NCBI RefSeq assembly: GCF_018130695.1
Contig: NZ_JAFCJX010000016.1
Span: forward strand, 124,001 to 188,000
Length of the DNA stretch: 64,000 nt
Source of the DNA: Bradyrhizobium jicamae
GTDB lineage: Bacteria > Pseudomonadota > Alphaproteobacteria > Rhizobiales > Xanthobacteraceae
Direction: 5' to 3'
Of the stretch, positions 43,319-51,632 are shown one piece after another. The notes under the pieces were generated by a model that saw only the letters and a list, made by a program, of their open reading frames with translations, was not told the origin of the DNA and ran no database searches. How positions within the stretch are numbered: position 1 is the first letter of the stretch; every line of letters begins with the position of its first letter. The position numbers were made by a program, and so were the translations under genes.

Positions 43319-43684
43319 TTACCGCTTCATCTGCTGCGGATCGTAGAAGAATCGCTCCTCGATCAGCTCTTCGCCGCGCCAGGTCTGCCACGCCACCTCT
43401 TCCATGCTGCGCACCCTGCCGTCCTTGCCGGTGAATTCGAAGCGCCAACAGATCGCGGAGTGATCGCCGTCGAGCAGCAGCGGCCCGAGCCGCGTGGTCT
43501 TGACGGCGGAGACGGAGGCCAGGATCGCGGCTTCGCGCGCAGCCAGATCATCGCGGCCGACCCGCCACTCGCCGTCATTCTCCTGCGTCCGCGCGTCTGA
43601 TGCATAGAACTTCTGGATCGCGCCGACGTGGTCGTTGGATTCGACGGTATCGGCGAAGGCTTGCAGGGTGGCGAGCGAGGGCAT
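43319..43684 (-). CDS. NTF2/SnoaL-like small protein
   Basis: 121 residues from MPSLATLQAFADTVESNDHV (ATG 43684, GGAG seven bases upstream). The fold marks are IQKFYASDARTQENDGEW, ICWRFEFTGKDGRVRSMEEV and EELIEERFFYDP. Members bind or isomerise small molecules. It is divergent from a TetR gene, and its promoter carries two tandem TetR-type operators, so expression is probably induced by a ligand of that regulator. Confidence 0.88.
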   Translation of the reverse strand: MPSLATLQAFADTVESNDHVGAIQKFYASDARTQENDGEWRVGRDDLAAREAAILASVSAVKTTRLGPLLLDGDHSAICWRFEFTGKDGRVRSMEEVAWQTWRGEELIEERFFYDPQQMKR

Positions 43685-43700
43685 GGGGCATCTCCACAAT

Positions 43701-43740
43701 TACCGACTGATGGTCGGTATTTATCGACTGCCGGTCGGTA
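43701..43740. promoter_or_regulatory. Tandem TetR-type operators
   Basis: Two 19-bp sites: TACCGACTGATGGTCGGTA (43701-43719, perfect 7-bp arms) and TATCGACTGCCGGTCGGTA (43722-43740, one mismatch), centred 21 bp apart, i.e. two helical turns. They lie between the NTF2-like gene and the TetR gene at 43782. Confidence 0.8.
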
Positions 43741-43746
43741 AGTCAA
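43718..43746 (-). promoter_or_regulatory. Promoter of the NTF2-like gene, buried in the operators
   Basis: On the - strand TTGACT (43746-43741), a 17-base spacer (43740-43724) and TAAATA (43723-43718). The spacer is almost exactly operator 2 and the -10 region abuts operator 1, the expected geometry for repressor occlusion. Start codon follows about 33 bases later. Confidence 0.6.
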
Positions 43747-43781
43747 TTGGCGCCGGCACGGAACTGCGCTAGAGCTAGACC

Positions 43782-44369
43782 ATGGCAACCCAGGCCGAGC
43801 GGCGCGAGAAGACCCAGGCTGCGATCATCAAGGCGGCGAAGCGCATCTTCGGCGAGCGCGGCTTTGCGGCAGCGACGATGGACGACATCGCCGGCGCCGC
43901 GCGCGTCGCCAAGGGCGCAGTCTATCATCATTTCACAACCAAGGAGGCGCTATTCGAGGCCGTGTTCGAGCAGACCTCGCTTGAACTCGTCGCCGATCTC
44001 GACCGCATCTCGCGCGCGGAAAAGGATCCGTTGGCCGCGATGGCGGCGGGAACGCAGGGCTATTTCGCGGCTTGCTCGAGGGGCGCCACTGGCCAGATCA
44101 TTTTGCGCGATGGACCCGCCGTGCTCGGCTGGGAGCGCTGGCGCGAGATCGACGCCAGGCATTTCGGCGGCAAGTTTCCCCGCGCGCTGGCGGCCGCGAT
44201 GGATGCGGGCGTGATCGCGAAGCAGCCGATCGAGCCGCTGGCGCGGCTGCTGCTCGGCGCAGTGACGGAGGCGGCGGTTGCGGTGTCCGCCGGACCGGAT
44301 ATCGGCAAGGTCGGCACCGACTACGCGCGCGCGTTTCGCTCGCTGCTGGATGCGCTAAGGGTGAAGTGA
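43782..44369 (+). CDS. TetR-family regulator divergent from NTF2-like gene
   Basis: 195 residues. The N-terminal RREKTQAAIIKAAKRIFGER and TMDDIAGAARVAKGAVYHHF make the TetR helix-turn-helix; the C-terminal ligand domain has GQIILRDGPAVLGWERWREI and LARLLLGAVTEAAVAVSAG. It starts 41 bases from operator 2, so it probably represses both itself and the NTF2-like gene. The ligand is unknown. Confidence 0.93.
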   Translation: MATQAERREKTQAAIIKAAKRIFGERGFAAATMDDIAGAARVAKGAVYHHFTTKEALFEAVFEQTSLELVADLDRISRAEKDPLAAMAAGTQGYFAACSRGATGQIILRDGPAVLGWERWREIDARHFGGKFPRALAAAMDAGVIAKQPIEPLARLLLGAVTEAAVAVSAGPDIGKVGTDYARAFRSLLDALRVK

Positions 44370-44373
44370 ATTG

Positions 44374-44459
44374 GTAGGGTGGGCAAAGGAGCGTAGCGAC
44401 GTGCCCACCATTCACGGCGTGCTCGCGATGGTGGGCACGCTTCGCTTTGCCCACCCTAC
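44374..44459. repeat. GTAGGGTGGGC palindromic repeat, copy 3
   Basis: Same element as at 13866 (GTAGGGTGGGCAAAG ... GCCCACCCTAC), again between convergent genes (TetR stop 44369, argG stop 44483). Confidence 0.9.
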
Positions 44460-44482
44460 GCAGCTGAATGAAACTGCGCGAC

Positions 44483-45838
44483 CTAGCTCTTGTCGCTCTT
44501 TTCGCCCTTGTCGTTCTCGAGCTGGAAGATCTGCGCGCCCTCGCCGCTCGAGATCAGGCCGGTCTTGCCGTACAGCCCGAGCTTGGCGCGCGTATCGGCG
44601 ATGTCGAGGTTGCGCATGGTCAGCTGGCCGATGCGGTTTTCCGGCGTGAACGGCGCGTCCTCGACCTTCTCCATGCTGAGCCGTTCCGGCGCATAGGTCA
44701 GGTTCGGGCTCTCCGTGTTCATGATCGAATAGTCGTTGCCGCGGCGCAGCTCCAGCATCACCTCGCCGGTGACGGCGCGCGCGACCCAGCGCTGCGCGGT
44801 CTCGCGCAGCATCAGCGCCTGCGAGTCGAACCAGCGGCCCTGATAGAGCAGCCGGCCGAGCCGCATACCGCTGATGCGGTACTGCTCGATCGTATCCTCG
44901 TTGTGGATGCCGGTGACGAGGCGCTCATAGGCGATGTGGAAGAGCGCCATGCCCGGCGCCTCGTAAATGCCGCGGCTCTTGGCCTCGATGATGCGGTTCT
45001 CGATCTGGTCGCTCATGCCGAGACCGTGGCGGCCGCCGATCGCATTGGCTTCGAGGAACAGCGCGACCGGATCGGCAAAGGTCTTGCCGTTCAGCGCGAC
45101 CGGCTGGCCCTCCTCGAAACGCACCACGACCTTTTCGGCTTTCACCGCACAGTCGTCGCGCCAGAACGGCACGCCCATGATCGGGTTGACGATCGTGATG
45201 CCGCTGTCGAGGCTTTCGAGATCCTTGGCCTCATGCGTTGCGCCGAGCAGATTGCTGTCGGTCGAGTACGCCTTCTCGGCGCTCATCTTGTAGGCGAAGC
45301 CCTGCGCGGTCATAAACGCCGACATCTCGGCGCGGCCGCCGAGCTCGTCGATGAACTGCTGGTCGAGCCAGGGCTTGTAGATGCGCAGCGACGGATTGGT
45401 CAGCAGGCCGTAGCGGTAGAAGCGCTCGATGTCGTTACCCTTGAAGGTCGAGCCGTCGCCCCAGATGTTGACGCCGTCCTCCTTCATCGTCGAGACCAGC
45501 ATCGTGCCGGTCACCGCGCGGCCGAGCGGCGTGGTGTTGAAATAGGTGATGCCGCCGGTCGAGATGTGGAAGGCGCCGGACTGGATCGCGGCGATGCCTT
45601 CATGGACGAGTTGAGTGCGGCAGTCGACCAGGCGGGCCTTCTCGGCGCCGAACTCACGCGCTTTGCGGGGAATCTCGTCATAGTCGGCCTCGTCGGGCTG
45701 GCCGAGATTGGCGGTGTAGGCGTAGCAGCGGGCGCCCTTCTGCTTCATCCAGAGCAATGCCGCTGACGTGTCGAGACCGCCGGAGAAGGCGATGCCGACT
45801 TTTTCGCCCGTAGGCAGGCTTTTCAGGATCGTGGTCAT
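44483..45838 (-). CDS. argG: Argininosuccinate synthase
   Basis: 451 residues, matching the long E. coli-type class (447). It condenses citrulline and aspartate with ATP. KVGIAFSGGLDTSAALLWMK is the ATP PP-loop; CYAYTANLGQPDEADYDEIP, FISTGG-type HISTGGITYFNTTPLGRAVT and STFKGNDIERFYRYGLL are conserved. Single gene; a GTAGGGTGGGC repeat lies after its stop. Confidence 0.97.
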   Translation of the reverse strand: MTTILKSLPTGEKVGIAFSGGLDTSAALLWMKQKGARCYAYTANLGQPDEADYDEIPRKAREFGAEKARLVDCRTQLVHEGIAAIQSGAFHISTGGITYFNTTPLGRAVTGTMLVSTMKEDGVNIWGDGSTFKGNDIERFYRYGLLTNPSLRIYKPWLDQQFIDELGGRAEMSAFMTAQGFAYKMSAEKAYSTDSNLLGATHEAKDLESLDSGITIVNPIMGVPFWRDDCAVKAEKVVVRFEEGQPVALNGKTFADPVALFLEANAIGGRHGLGMSDQIENRIIEAKSRGIYEAPGMALFHIAYERLVTGIHNEDTIEQYRISGMRLGRLLYQGRWFDSQALMLRETAQRWVARAVTGEVMLELRRGNDYSIMNTESPNLTYAPERLSMEKVEDAPFTPENRIGQLTMRNLDIADTRAKLGLYGKTGLISSGEGAQIFQLENDKGEKSDKS

Positions 45839-45925
45839 GGAGCGTCCAATCGGTCTGGCAAATGAGGCTATGAGCCTGCGCGAATAACAAATTTCGCCGC
45901 TCGGGGCACGCGTTTAATGGCCCTT

Positions 45926-46047
45926 CACCTCTCCCTTGGGAGAGGTCGCGCCGAAGGCGCGGGTGAGGGGTTACGGTCCCTCGTTAGAGCTGTGCCCCCT
46001 CACCCGATTTGCTGCGCAAATCGACCTCTCCCCGCTGGGGAGAGGTG
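45926..46047. repeat. CACCTCTCCC intergenic repeat overlapping a gene end
   Basis: Opens CACCTCTCCCTTGGGAGAGG and closes CTCTCCCCGCTGGGGAGAGG, each a short hairpin, with inner GGGTGAGGGG / CCCCCTCACCC complementary segments. It covers the stop and the last roughly 20 codons of the PAP2 gene. Related elements occur at 51507, 54027, 56727 and 58516. Confidence 0.85.
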
Positions 46048-46799
46048 GACCGGCCGCGCAGGCGCTGCATCAGGCGGTAGCCTGGCTGGGCCAGCCGGGT
46101 CAGCGCGGCATCGACCTGCGCATCGGTCAGCCGGGTCGCCGTCCAGCGGTAGATCAGGGCATAGGCCAGCCAGATCACGAAGAAGGTGACGAGGCCCGCG
46201 ATCGCGACGTCGGTGAAGAAGTGGCCGCCGAAGGCCATCCGCAGTGCGCTGGTGGTGATGCCGAACACGGTCGCCGCGGCGTAGGCCAGCGGCCGCCAGG
46301 CCGGCGGCGCCAGCGCGGCCGGCGCATAGGTCCAGAATGCGGTGGCGCCCTCGCCCGAGAAGAACGAGCAGTTGCGCGCGCAGGTGCCGCGCGGATCCCA
46401 CCACGGCACGAATTGCTGGTCGCCGTTGAACTGCGTCACCACCACCGGCCGCGGCCGGCCCCAATAGCTCTTGAAGGTGAGGTTGGTGAGGATGCCCGCG
46501 GAAAGGATGATCGTCACCAGCAGGAAGATCGCGGCACGGCCCGAGATCAGCATCGGCCGGTCAGGCCGCAAGAACTTCACCACGATCGCCGCAAGCGCCG
46601 GCAGCACGAAGGCCCACGCAACCCACATCGCCGCATCGCGCGCGAACGCCGCCACCGCATTGAGCTTCAGCGGGAACGCTTTTTGCGCGACATCATAGAA
46701 CAGGGCCGCGAGCTTCAGGTCGAGCTCGGGAAAGATCCCGAACAAGAGCCCGATGACGAGCGCAAGGCCGATCGCAATGACAAGTCCGGTCCGGTTCAT
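45984..46799 (-). CDS. PAP2-family membrane phosphatase
   Basis: 271 residues with about six membrane helices. The three PAP2 motifs are KSYWGRPRPVVVTQ, SFFSGEGATAFW and RMAFGGHFFTDVAIAG. In rhizobia such enzymes dephosphorylate lipid A, undecaprenyl diphosphate or phosphatidylglycerophosphate; which one is not readable. The last 20 or so residues (STSPQRGEVDLRSKSGEGAQ) are encoded by an inserted palindromic repeat. Confidence 0.9.
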   Translation of the reverse strand: MNRTGLVIAIGLALVIGLLFGIFPELDLKLAALFYDVAQKAFPLKLNAVAAFARDAAMWVAWAFVLPALAAIVVKFLRPDRPMLISGRAAIFLLVTIILSAGILTNLTFKSYWGRPRPVVVTQFNGDQQFVPWWDPRGTCARNCSFFSGEGATAFWTYAPAALAPPAWRPLAYAAATVFGITTSALRMAFGGHFFTDVAIAGLVTFFVIWLAYALIYRWTATRLTDAQVDAALTRLAQPGYRLMQRLRGRSTSPQRGEVDLRSKSGEGAQL

Positions 46800-46838
46800 G
46801 GCGCGCGGTTTAGCCGAGGCGGAGTGGCATGAAAAGCA

Positions 46839-47324
46839 TCACAGCGGCCGTGATCGCGACGGCAGCGGCGGCGGGGGCCGCAGCGGACGCGGCGGCACGC
46901 GCCAGGCGCCCGCGGTGCGGCCTGCGACCAGCCAGTACACGAGCCCTGCGACAATGCCGGCGCCGGTCATGATCTCCATGTGCCGGCGCACGATGCCGTC
47001 GAAGTGAAGGGTATTCGGATCAAAGGGCGTCAGCCCGAGATAGCAGGCCGCGCCCACGATTGCGCCGCCGATCGCGTAAGCGAGCACACTCCTGATGTAG
47101 AACGCTTCGGTGATCAGCACCACGATCAGCGCCGGCAACAGCGCGAAACCGGAGATGAAGATGAAGCCGAAGCCGATCACCACATTGATCGCGGTCTGAT
47201 CGATCTGCCCGCCGAAATCGCTGATCTCCGGATACAGCACCGCACCGACCACGATGATCCCTGCCACGAAGCAGGCGAGCAGGAAAGCGAAGAAGATCAC
47301 GAACAGACGGCCGATCAGTGCCAT
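46839..47324 (-). CDS. Hypothetical four-helix membrane protein
   Basis: 161 residues from MALIGRLFVIFFAFLLACFV; the frame upstream to 47399 comes from a repeat and is rejected. Helices: residues about 5-28, 45-70, 75-100 and 110-130, with a proline-rich, basic C-terminus (RVPPRPLRPPPPLPSRSRP). No family recognised. It lies between the PAP2 gene and rlmN on the same strand. Confidence 0.75.
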   Translation of the reverse strand: MALIGRLFVIFFAFLLACFVAGIIVVGAVLYPEISDFGGQIDQTAINVVIGFGFIFISGFALLPALIVVLITEAFYIRSVLAYAIGGAIVGAACYLGLTPFDPNTLHFDGIVRRHMEIMTGAGIVAGLVYWLVAGRTAGAWRVPPRPLRPPPPLPSRSRPL

Positions 47325-47368
47325 GGCGGAATTCCATCCAACGACAGAGTTGGCCCCGATCTCACTAC

Positions 47369-47459
47369 CGTCATGCCCGGGCTTGTCCCGGGCATCCACG
47401 TCTTGTCTCGCGGAGATCGCGTGAAGACGTGGATGGCCGGGACAAGCCCGGCCATGACG
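47369..47459. repeat. CGTCATGCCCGGGCTTGTCC palindromic repeat
   Basis: 91 bp with arms CGTCATGCCCGGGCTTGTCC and GGGACAAGCCCGGCCATGACG and an inner CCACGTCTTG / GAAGACGTGG pair. It lies 19 bases after the rlmN stop. Confidence 0.9.
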
Positions 47460-47478
47460 ACCTTTCCAATCACGCCGA

Positions 47479-48678
47479 TCAATCCGTCATCGCCATGGCG
47501 CGCAGCGCCTGGCGCTCGCGGGCCGAGAGCTTCTCGGTCTCCGACTTCAACTGCCCGCAGGCGGCGAGGATGTCGCGGCCGCGCGGGGTGCGCACCGGCG
47601 AGGAATAGCCGGCGTTGAAGATGTATTCGGAGAATTTTTCGATCTGATCCCAGTCCGAGCACTCGTACTTCGTGCCAGGCCAGGGATTGAACGGGATCAG
47701 GTTGATCTTGGCCGGAATGCCCTTGAGCAGCTTCACCAGCAGCTTGGCGTCATCGAGCGAATCGTTGACGCCCTTCAGCATCACATATTCGAAGGTGATG
47801 CGCCGCGCGTTCGAGGCGCCGGGATAATCGCGGCAGGCCTGCAGCAATTCCTTGATCGGATATTTGCGGTTGAGCGGCACCAGCTCGTTGCGCAGCTCGT
47901 CGCGCACCGCATGCAGGGAGATCGCGAGCATGACGCCGATCTCCTCGCCGGTGCGCTTGATGTTCGGCACCACGCCCGAGGTCGACAGCGTGATGCGGCG
48001 GCGGGAGATGCCGATGCCTTCATTGTCGCCGACGATCAGCAGCGCATCGCGCACCGCATCGAAATTGTAGAGCGGCTCGCCCATGCCCATCATCACGATG
48101 TTGGTGACGCGGCGCGTGCCGTCTTCGCGGTCGGCCCAGTCGTTGAGACGATCCCGCGCCACCATCACCTGGCCGACGATCTCGCCGGCGGTGAGATTGC
48201 GCACCAGGCGCTGCGTGCCGGTGTGGCAGAACGAACAATTCAGTGTGCAGCCGACCTGCGAGGAGACGCACAGCGTGCCGCGATCGGTCTCGGGGATGTA
48301 GACGCACTCGACCTCGTGCGGGCGCTCGAAATTCTCGCCGCTCGGCAGCCGCAGCAGCCATTTGCGGGTGCCGTCATTGGAGATCTGCTCGGCGACGACC
48401 TCAGGACGGTCGACGGTGAAATGCTTCTCGAGCTCCGCGCGCATGTCCTTCGAGACGTTGGTCATCTCGCCGAAATTCCTGGCGCCGCGGAAGTACATCC
48501 AGTTCCAGAGCTGCTGGGTACGCATCTTGCGTTGCGCCGGCGCGACCCCGATCTCGCCGAGCCGATCGGCGATCTCGGCGCGCGACAGCCCGATCAGCGA
48601 CGGCTTGGCCGGCGGCACATAGGTTTCGAGCGGAAGCTTTTCGAGCGGCGCGTTGGCCGTGGAGTCAGTCATCGACAT
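47479..48678 (-). CDS. rlmN: 23S rRNA (adenine2503-C2)/tRNA methyltransferase RlmN
   Basis: 399 residues from MSMTDSTANAPLEKLP. A radical-SAM enzyme: GCTLNCSFCHTGTQRL holds the CxxxCxxC cluster, and VRTPRGRDILAACGQL holds the C-terminal resolving Cys. MRTQQLWNWMYFRGARNFGE and NIVMMGMGEPLYNFDAV are also conserved. It methylates C2 of A2503 in 23S rRNA. The frame continues upstream into a repeat at 48697, so the start is uncertain between 48678 and 48672. Confidence 0.95.
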   Translation of the reverse strand: MSMTDSTANAPLEKLPLETYVPPAKPSLIGLSRAEIADRLGEIGVAPAQRKMRTQQLWNWMYFRGARNFGEMTNVSKDMRAELEKHFTVDRPEVVAEQISNDGTRKWLLRLPSGENFERPHEVECVYIPETDRGTLCVSSQVGCTLNCSFCHTGTQRLVRNLTAGEIVGQVMVARDRLNDWADREDGTRRVTNIVMMGMGEPLYNFDAVRDALLIVGDNEGIGISRRRITLSTSGVVPNIKRTGEEIGVMLAISLHAVRDELRNELVPLNRKYPIKELLQACRDYPGASNARRITFEYVMLKGVNDSLDDAKLLVKLLKGIPAKINLIPFNPWPGTKYECSDWDQIEKFSEYIFNAGYSSPVRTPRGRDILAACGQLKSETEKLSARERQALRAMAMTD

Positions 48679-48696
48679 CAAATGGGCTTTCGAGCC

Positions 48697-48783
48697 GTAG
48701 GGTGGGCAAAGCGAAGCGTGCCCACCTTCAAGAGCAATGGACGAAATGGTGGGCACGGCGCTTTGCGCCTTTGCCCACCCTAC
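48697..48783. repeat. GTAGGGTGGGC palindromic repeat, copy 4
   Basis: Ends GTAGGGTGGGCAAAG and TTGCCCACCCTACG match the other three copies, but the centre is rearranged. It sits between rlmN and the IalB gene, both on the - strand. Confidence 0.88.
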
Positions 48784-48843
48784 GTCGCGGTCTTCAAATA
48801 GGCCTTCTGCGGCCCGCAAACAACGCCGATTCGGGTCTGACGC

Positions 48844-49452
48844 CTAGCGCCGGCAGTCCTGCGACAGCCGGTCGAGCGCCTGCGACAGCCCCTTCAGCGA
48901 GAACGTGTCGGTTGTCTCGGTGCCCTTGGCGGAGACGCCCTTCACGGTCACTTCGGCGGATTTGCGCATGGCGTCCACCATCCGCTCCTCCTCGGCCGCG
49001 TTCTTGATCCAGAGGCCGTCGCCCTGGGTGTACATCGCATACGACCCGCCGCCGACCTCAAGCGTCGACTCGGAGCCGGGCTTCAGCGCATAGCCGATCA
49101 TGATCGAGACTTCGTTGACGACCTTCTCGGACGGCCGGGTCGAGACGAAGGCATAGGCCGGATCGCGCGGCCGGTTCGGCGGGTTGGTCTTCGACGACGA
49201 CGGCTTGGCCAGCGCAAAGCAGACCTTCTTGCCGTTCGGGGTTGCCGTATAGGCGCCCCAGGTACCGAACTGGCCGATCAAGGTCGGCTCGGCGCCACCG
49301 GCGGCGGCCGCAGCTGCCGACGGCGCAGGCTTGGCCGCAGGCGCCGGCGTCGATTTGGCCGCGTCCTTTTTGGCTTGCGCCAATGCGACGGAACTCAGCC
49401 CGCACACCAGCGTACCCGCAATCAACGATGTCACTATCTGCCGCACGGGCAA
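48844..49452 (-). CDS. Invasion-associated locus B (IalB) family protein
   Basis: 202 residues. TTG start at 49452 supported by GGGGGA upstream (GTG 49446 is the alternative). Signal peptide through VALAQA, an Ala/Pro/Lys-rich linker, then the IalB domain: IGQFGTWGAYTATPNGKKVC, SEKVVNEVSIMIGYALKPGS and LKGLSQALDRLSQDCRR. IalB proteins are periplasmic and widespread in Rhizobiales; only the Bartonella homologue is linked to invasion. Confidence 0.9.
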   Translation of the reverse strand: MPVRQIVTSLIAGTLVCGLSSVALAQAKKDAAKSTPAPAAKPAPSAAAAAAGGAEPTLIGQFGTWGAYTATPNGKKVCFALAKPSSSKTNPPNRPRDPAYAFVSTRPSEKVVNEVSIMIGYALKPGSESTLEVGGGSYAMYTQGDGLWIKNAAEEERMVDAMRKSAEVTVKGVSAKGTETTDTFSLKGLSQALDRLSQDCRR

Positions 49453-49586
49453 CTGGTTCCCCCATCATTGTGACCTGAAGATGGCCCGGCAGCCCCCACT
49501 GCCCGCGACGATGGATAACGGGGAAATCGCTTTTTGGGAAGGCAGTTAGCCGGTGCGCCGGCCGCGCTTCTGTGGGCGCGCCGACC

Positions 49587-50426
49587 TCAGCCTTTGGTAC
49601 GAGACGCGCGCTGGCTGGCCCATTGCTCCTCGGTCCAGCGCAGCAGATCCTCGGCGCCGGAACTGCGCAAGTGCGCGCCACCGTCCTGCACCACCATCTC
49701 GCCATTGATGTAGCCGGCCTGGTCCGAGATCAGGAAGCTGGCGAGATTGGCGAGTTCCGAATGCTCGCCGGCGCGGCCGAGCGGAACGCGATGCGCCCAG
49801 CTTTCGTCCCTGCCCTCGGGACGGAGCTGGCCGGTGGCGCCGGGGGTGGGGAACGCGCCGGGGGCGATCGCGACGGTGCGGATGCCCTTCGGCCCCCATT
49901 CCACCGCAAGGCTCCTGGTCATCGCCAGCACCGCCGTCTTGGCCATCGACGACGGCACCGTGAAGGCGCGGCCGGTGACGGTCGAGGTCGAGAGGATCGA
50001 GAGCACGACGCCTTTGTGTCTTCCCTCGATCCAGCGCCGGCCGGCGGCCAGCGTGCAATACATCGTGCCGTGCAAGGTCGGCGCGAGGATCGCGTCCGCC
50101 GCACGGAATGACAGATGCTCGGACTGCGCAATGAAAGTTGCGGCAGCATTGTTGACGAGTATGTCGATCGGCGCGTCCTGCCAGATCTGATCCATCATCG
50201 CTTCGACCGCAGCGCCATCGCGGATATCGCAGCGTATTGTCGAGACCTTCGCACCGAATTCACTGCGAAACCTGGTGGCGGTTTCTTCCAGCAATTCCAT
50301 CCTGCGGCCGCAGATGGTCAGCTCCGCGCCGAGCTCGGCAAAGCGCCGTCCCATCGCCGCGCCGAGGCCGGAGCCGCCGCCGGTGATCAGGATGCGCTTC
50401 TGCGCCAAGAGGCCCTTTTCAAACAT
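49587..50426 (-). CDS. SDR of the 2,4-dienoyl-CoA reductase type
   Basis: 279 residues from MFEKGLLAQKRILITGGGSG. The usual catalytic Tyr of SDRs is replaced: before Lys reads VPSSMAKTAVLAM, as in 2,4-dienoyl-CoA reductases (DECR), which carry VPSASAK at this place. RSLAVEWGPKGIRTVAIAPG and GYINGEMVVQDGGAHL are also DECR-like. Expected reaction: NADPH-dependent reduction of 2,4-dienoyl-CoA in unsaturated fatty acid oxidation. Divergent from the quinone oxidoreductase, 93 bases between. Confidence 0.85.
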   Translation of the reverse strand: MFEKGLLAQKRILITGGGSGLGAAMGRRFAELGAELTICGRRMELLEETATRFRSEFGAKVSTIRCDIRDGAAVEAMMDQIWQDAPIDILVNNAAATFIAQSEHLSFRAADAILAPTLHGTMYCTLAAGRRWIEGRHKGVVLSILSTSTVTGRAFTVPSSMAKTAVLAMTRSLAVEWGPKGIRTVAIAPGAFPTPGATGQLRPEGRDESWAHRVPLGRAGEHSELANLASFLISDQAGYINGEMVVQDGGAHLRSSGAEDLLRWTEEQWASQRASRTKG

Positions 50427-50519
50427 AGTTTGATCCTTCCGCGTCGTATTGTGGCCCAGCCTCAAATCCGGCAAGAAGCAGAGAACCTTTCCACGTCCGA
50501 CGATAAATCAGGTGTGTCC

Positions 50520-51500
50520 ATGAAAGCCATTCTCTGCTCGCAATACTGCCAACCCGATGATCTCGTGCTGGCTGACGTGCCCGATCCCGTCGCCGGCCCC
50601 GGCGAAGCCGTGATCGCGATCAAGGCGGCGGCGCTGAATTTCTTCGACATCCTGATGATCCAGGGCAAGTACCAGATCAAGCCGCCGTTCCCGTTCTCGC
50701 CGGCCGCCGAAGTCGCGGGCGTAATCGAAAGCGTCGGCGATGGCGTGACGGATCTGAAGGTCGGCGATCGCGTCGTCGCCTCTTGCGGCCACAACGGCGC
50801 GCGCGACAAGATCGCGCTGCCGGCGAATTCGATCGTGAAGATTCCCGACAATCTCGACTACGACCGCGCCGCCGGCATCATCATCATCTACGGCACCGCG
50901 CTGCATGCGCTGGAAGATCGCGCGAGCCCCAAGCCGGGCGAAACGCTCGCCGTGCTCGGCGCTGCCGGCGGCACCGGGTTAGCTGCGTGCGAACTCGGCA
51001 GACTGATGGGCCTGAAGGTGATCGCCTGCGCCTCATCCGACGAGAAGCTCGCCTTCGCAAAACAGCACGGCGCCGAGCTGACGCTGAACTACGCCAAGGA
51101 AGATCTGAAGGACGGCCTGCGCAAGCTGACGGGCGGCAAGGGCGCCGACATCATCTTCGATCCGGTCGGTGGTTCGTATGCCGAAGCAGCATTGCGCTCG
51201 ACCGCATGGGAAGGCCGCTTCCTCGTGATCGGTTTCGCCGCCGGCGACATTCCGAAGATGCCGCTCAACCTCGCGCTACTGAAGGGCTGCGATATCCGCG
51301 GCGTGTTCTGGGGCGCCTGGGCGCGCCTCAATCCGGAGAAGAACCGCAAGAACCTCGAGAAGCTCGTGCAGTGGACCGCGGAAGGAAAGATTTCTTCGCA
51401 TGTCGACCGCACCTTCCCGCTGTCGCAGACCGCGGAAGCCTTGAAGGTGCTCGCCGGCCGCAAGGCGATGGGCAAGGTGATTCTGCATCCCGGAAGCTGA
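50520..51500 (+). CDS. NADPH:quinone oxidoreductase (MDR family)
   Basis: 326 residues from ATG 50520 with AGGTG upstream; the frame open to 50115 is an artefact. GroES-like domain ALNFFDILMIQGKYQIKPPF and FSPAAEVAGVIESVGDGVTD, then the Rossmann loop VLGAAGGTGLAACELGRLMG and IIFDPVGGSYAEAALR. No zinc-ligand cysteines, as expected for the quinone-reductase branch. With the divergent dienoyl-CoA-reductase-like SDR it may act on alpha,beta-unsaturated substrates. Confidence 0.9.
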   Translation: MKAILCSQYCQPDDLVLADVPDPVAGPGEAVIAIKAAALNFFDILMIQGKYQIKPPFPFSPAAEVAGVIESVGDGVTDLKVGDRVVASCGHNGARDKIALPANSIVKIPDNLDYDRAAGIIIIYGTALHALEDRASPKPGETLAVLGAAGGTGLAACELGRLMGLKVIACASSDEKLAFAKQHGAELTLNYAKEDLKDGLRKLTGGKGADIIFDPVGGSYAEAALRSTAWEGRFLVIGFAAGDIPKMPLNLALLKGCDIRGVFWGAWARLNPEKNRKNLEKLVQWTAEGKISSHVDRTFPLSQTAEALKVLAGRKAMGKVILHPGS

Positions 51501-51506
51501 GTCCAG

Positions 51507-51632
51507 ACCTCCCCTTGAAATGGGGAGGTCGCTTCGCGCAGCGAAGCGGGTGGGGATCAGGTCTCTCCGAGAGAGCGTCGCCTGTGGCGGACCCCCATCC
51601 CGACCTTCCCCCTTGCAGGGGGAAGGGGAAGA
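51507..51632. repeat. ACCTCCCC...GGGGGAAGGGGAAG intergenic repeat
   Basis: ACCTCCCCTTGAAATGGGGA opens the element, GTCGCTTCGCGCAGCGAAGC is an inner palindrome, and CCTTCCCCCTTGCAGGGGGA closes it. A close relative follows at 54027. It fills the left third of the 402-base gap 51501-51902; the remainder shows no gene or clear signal. Confidence 0.88.
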
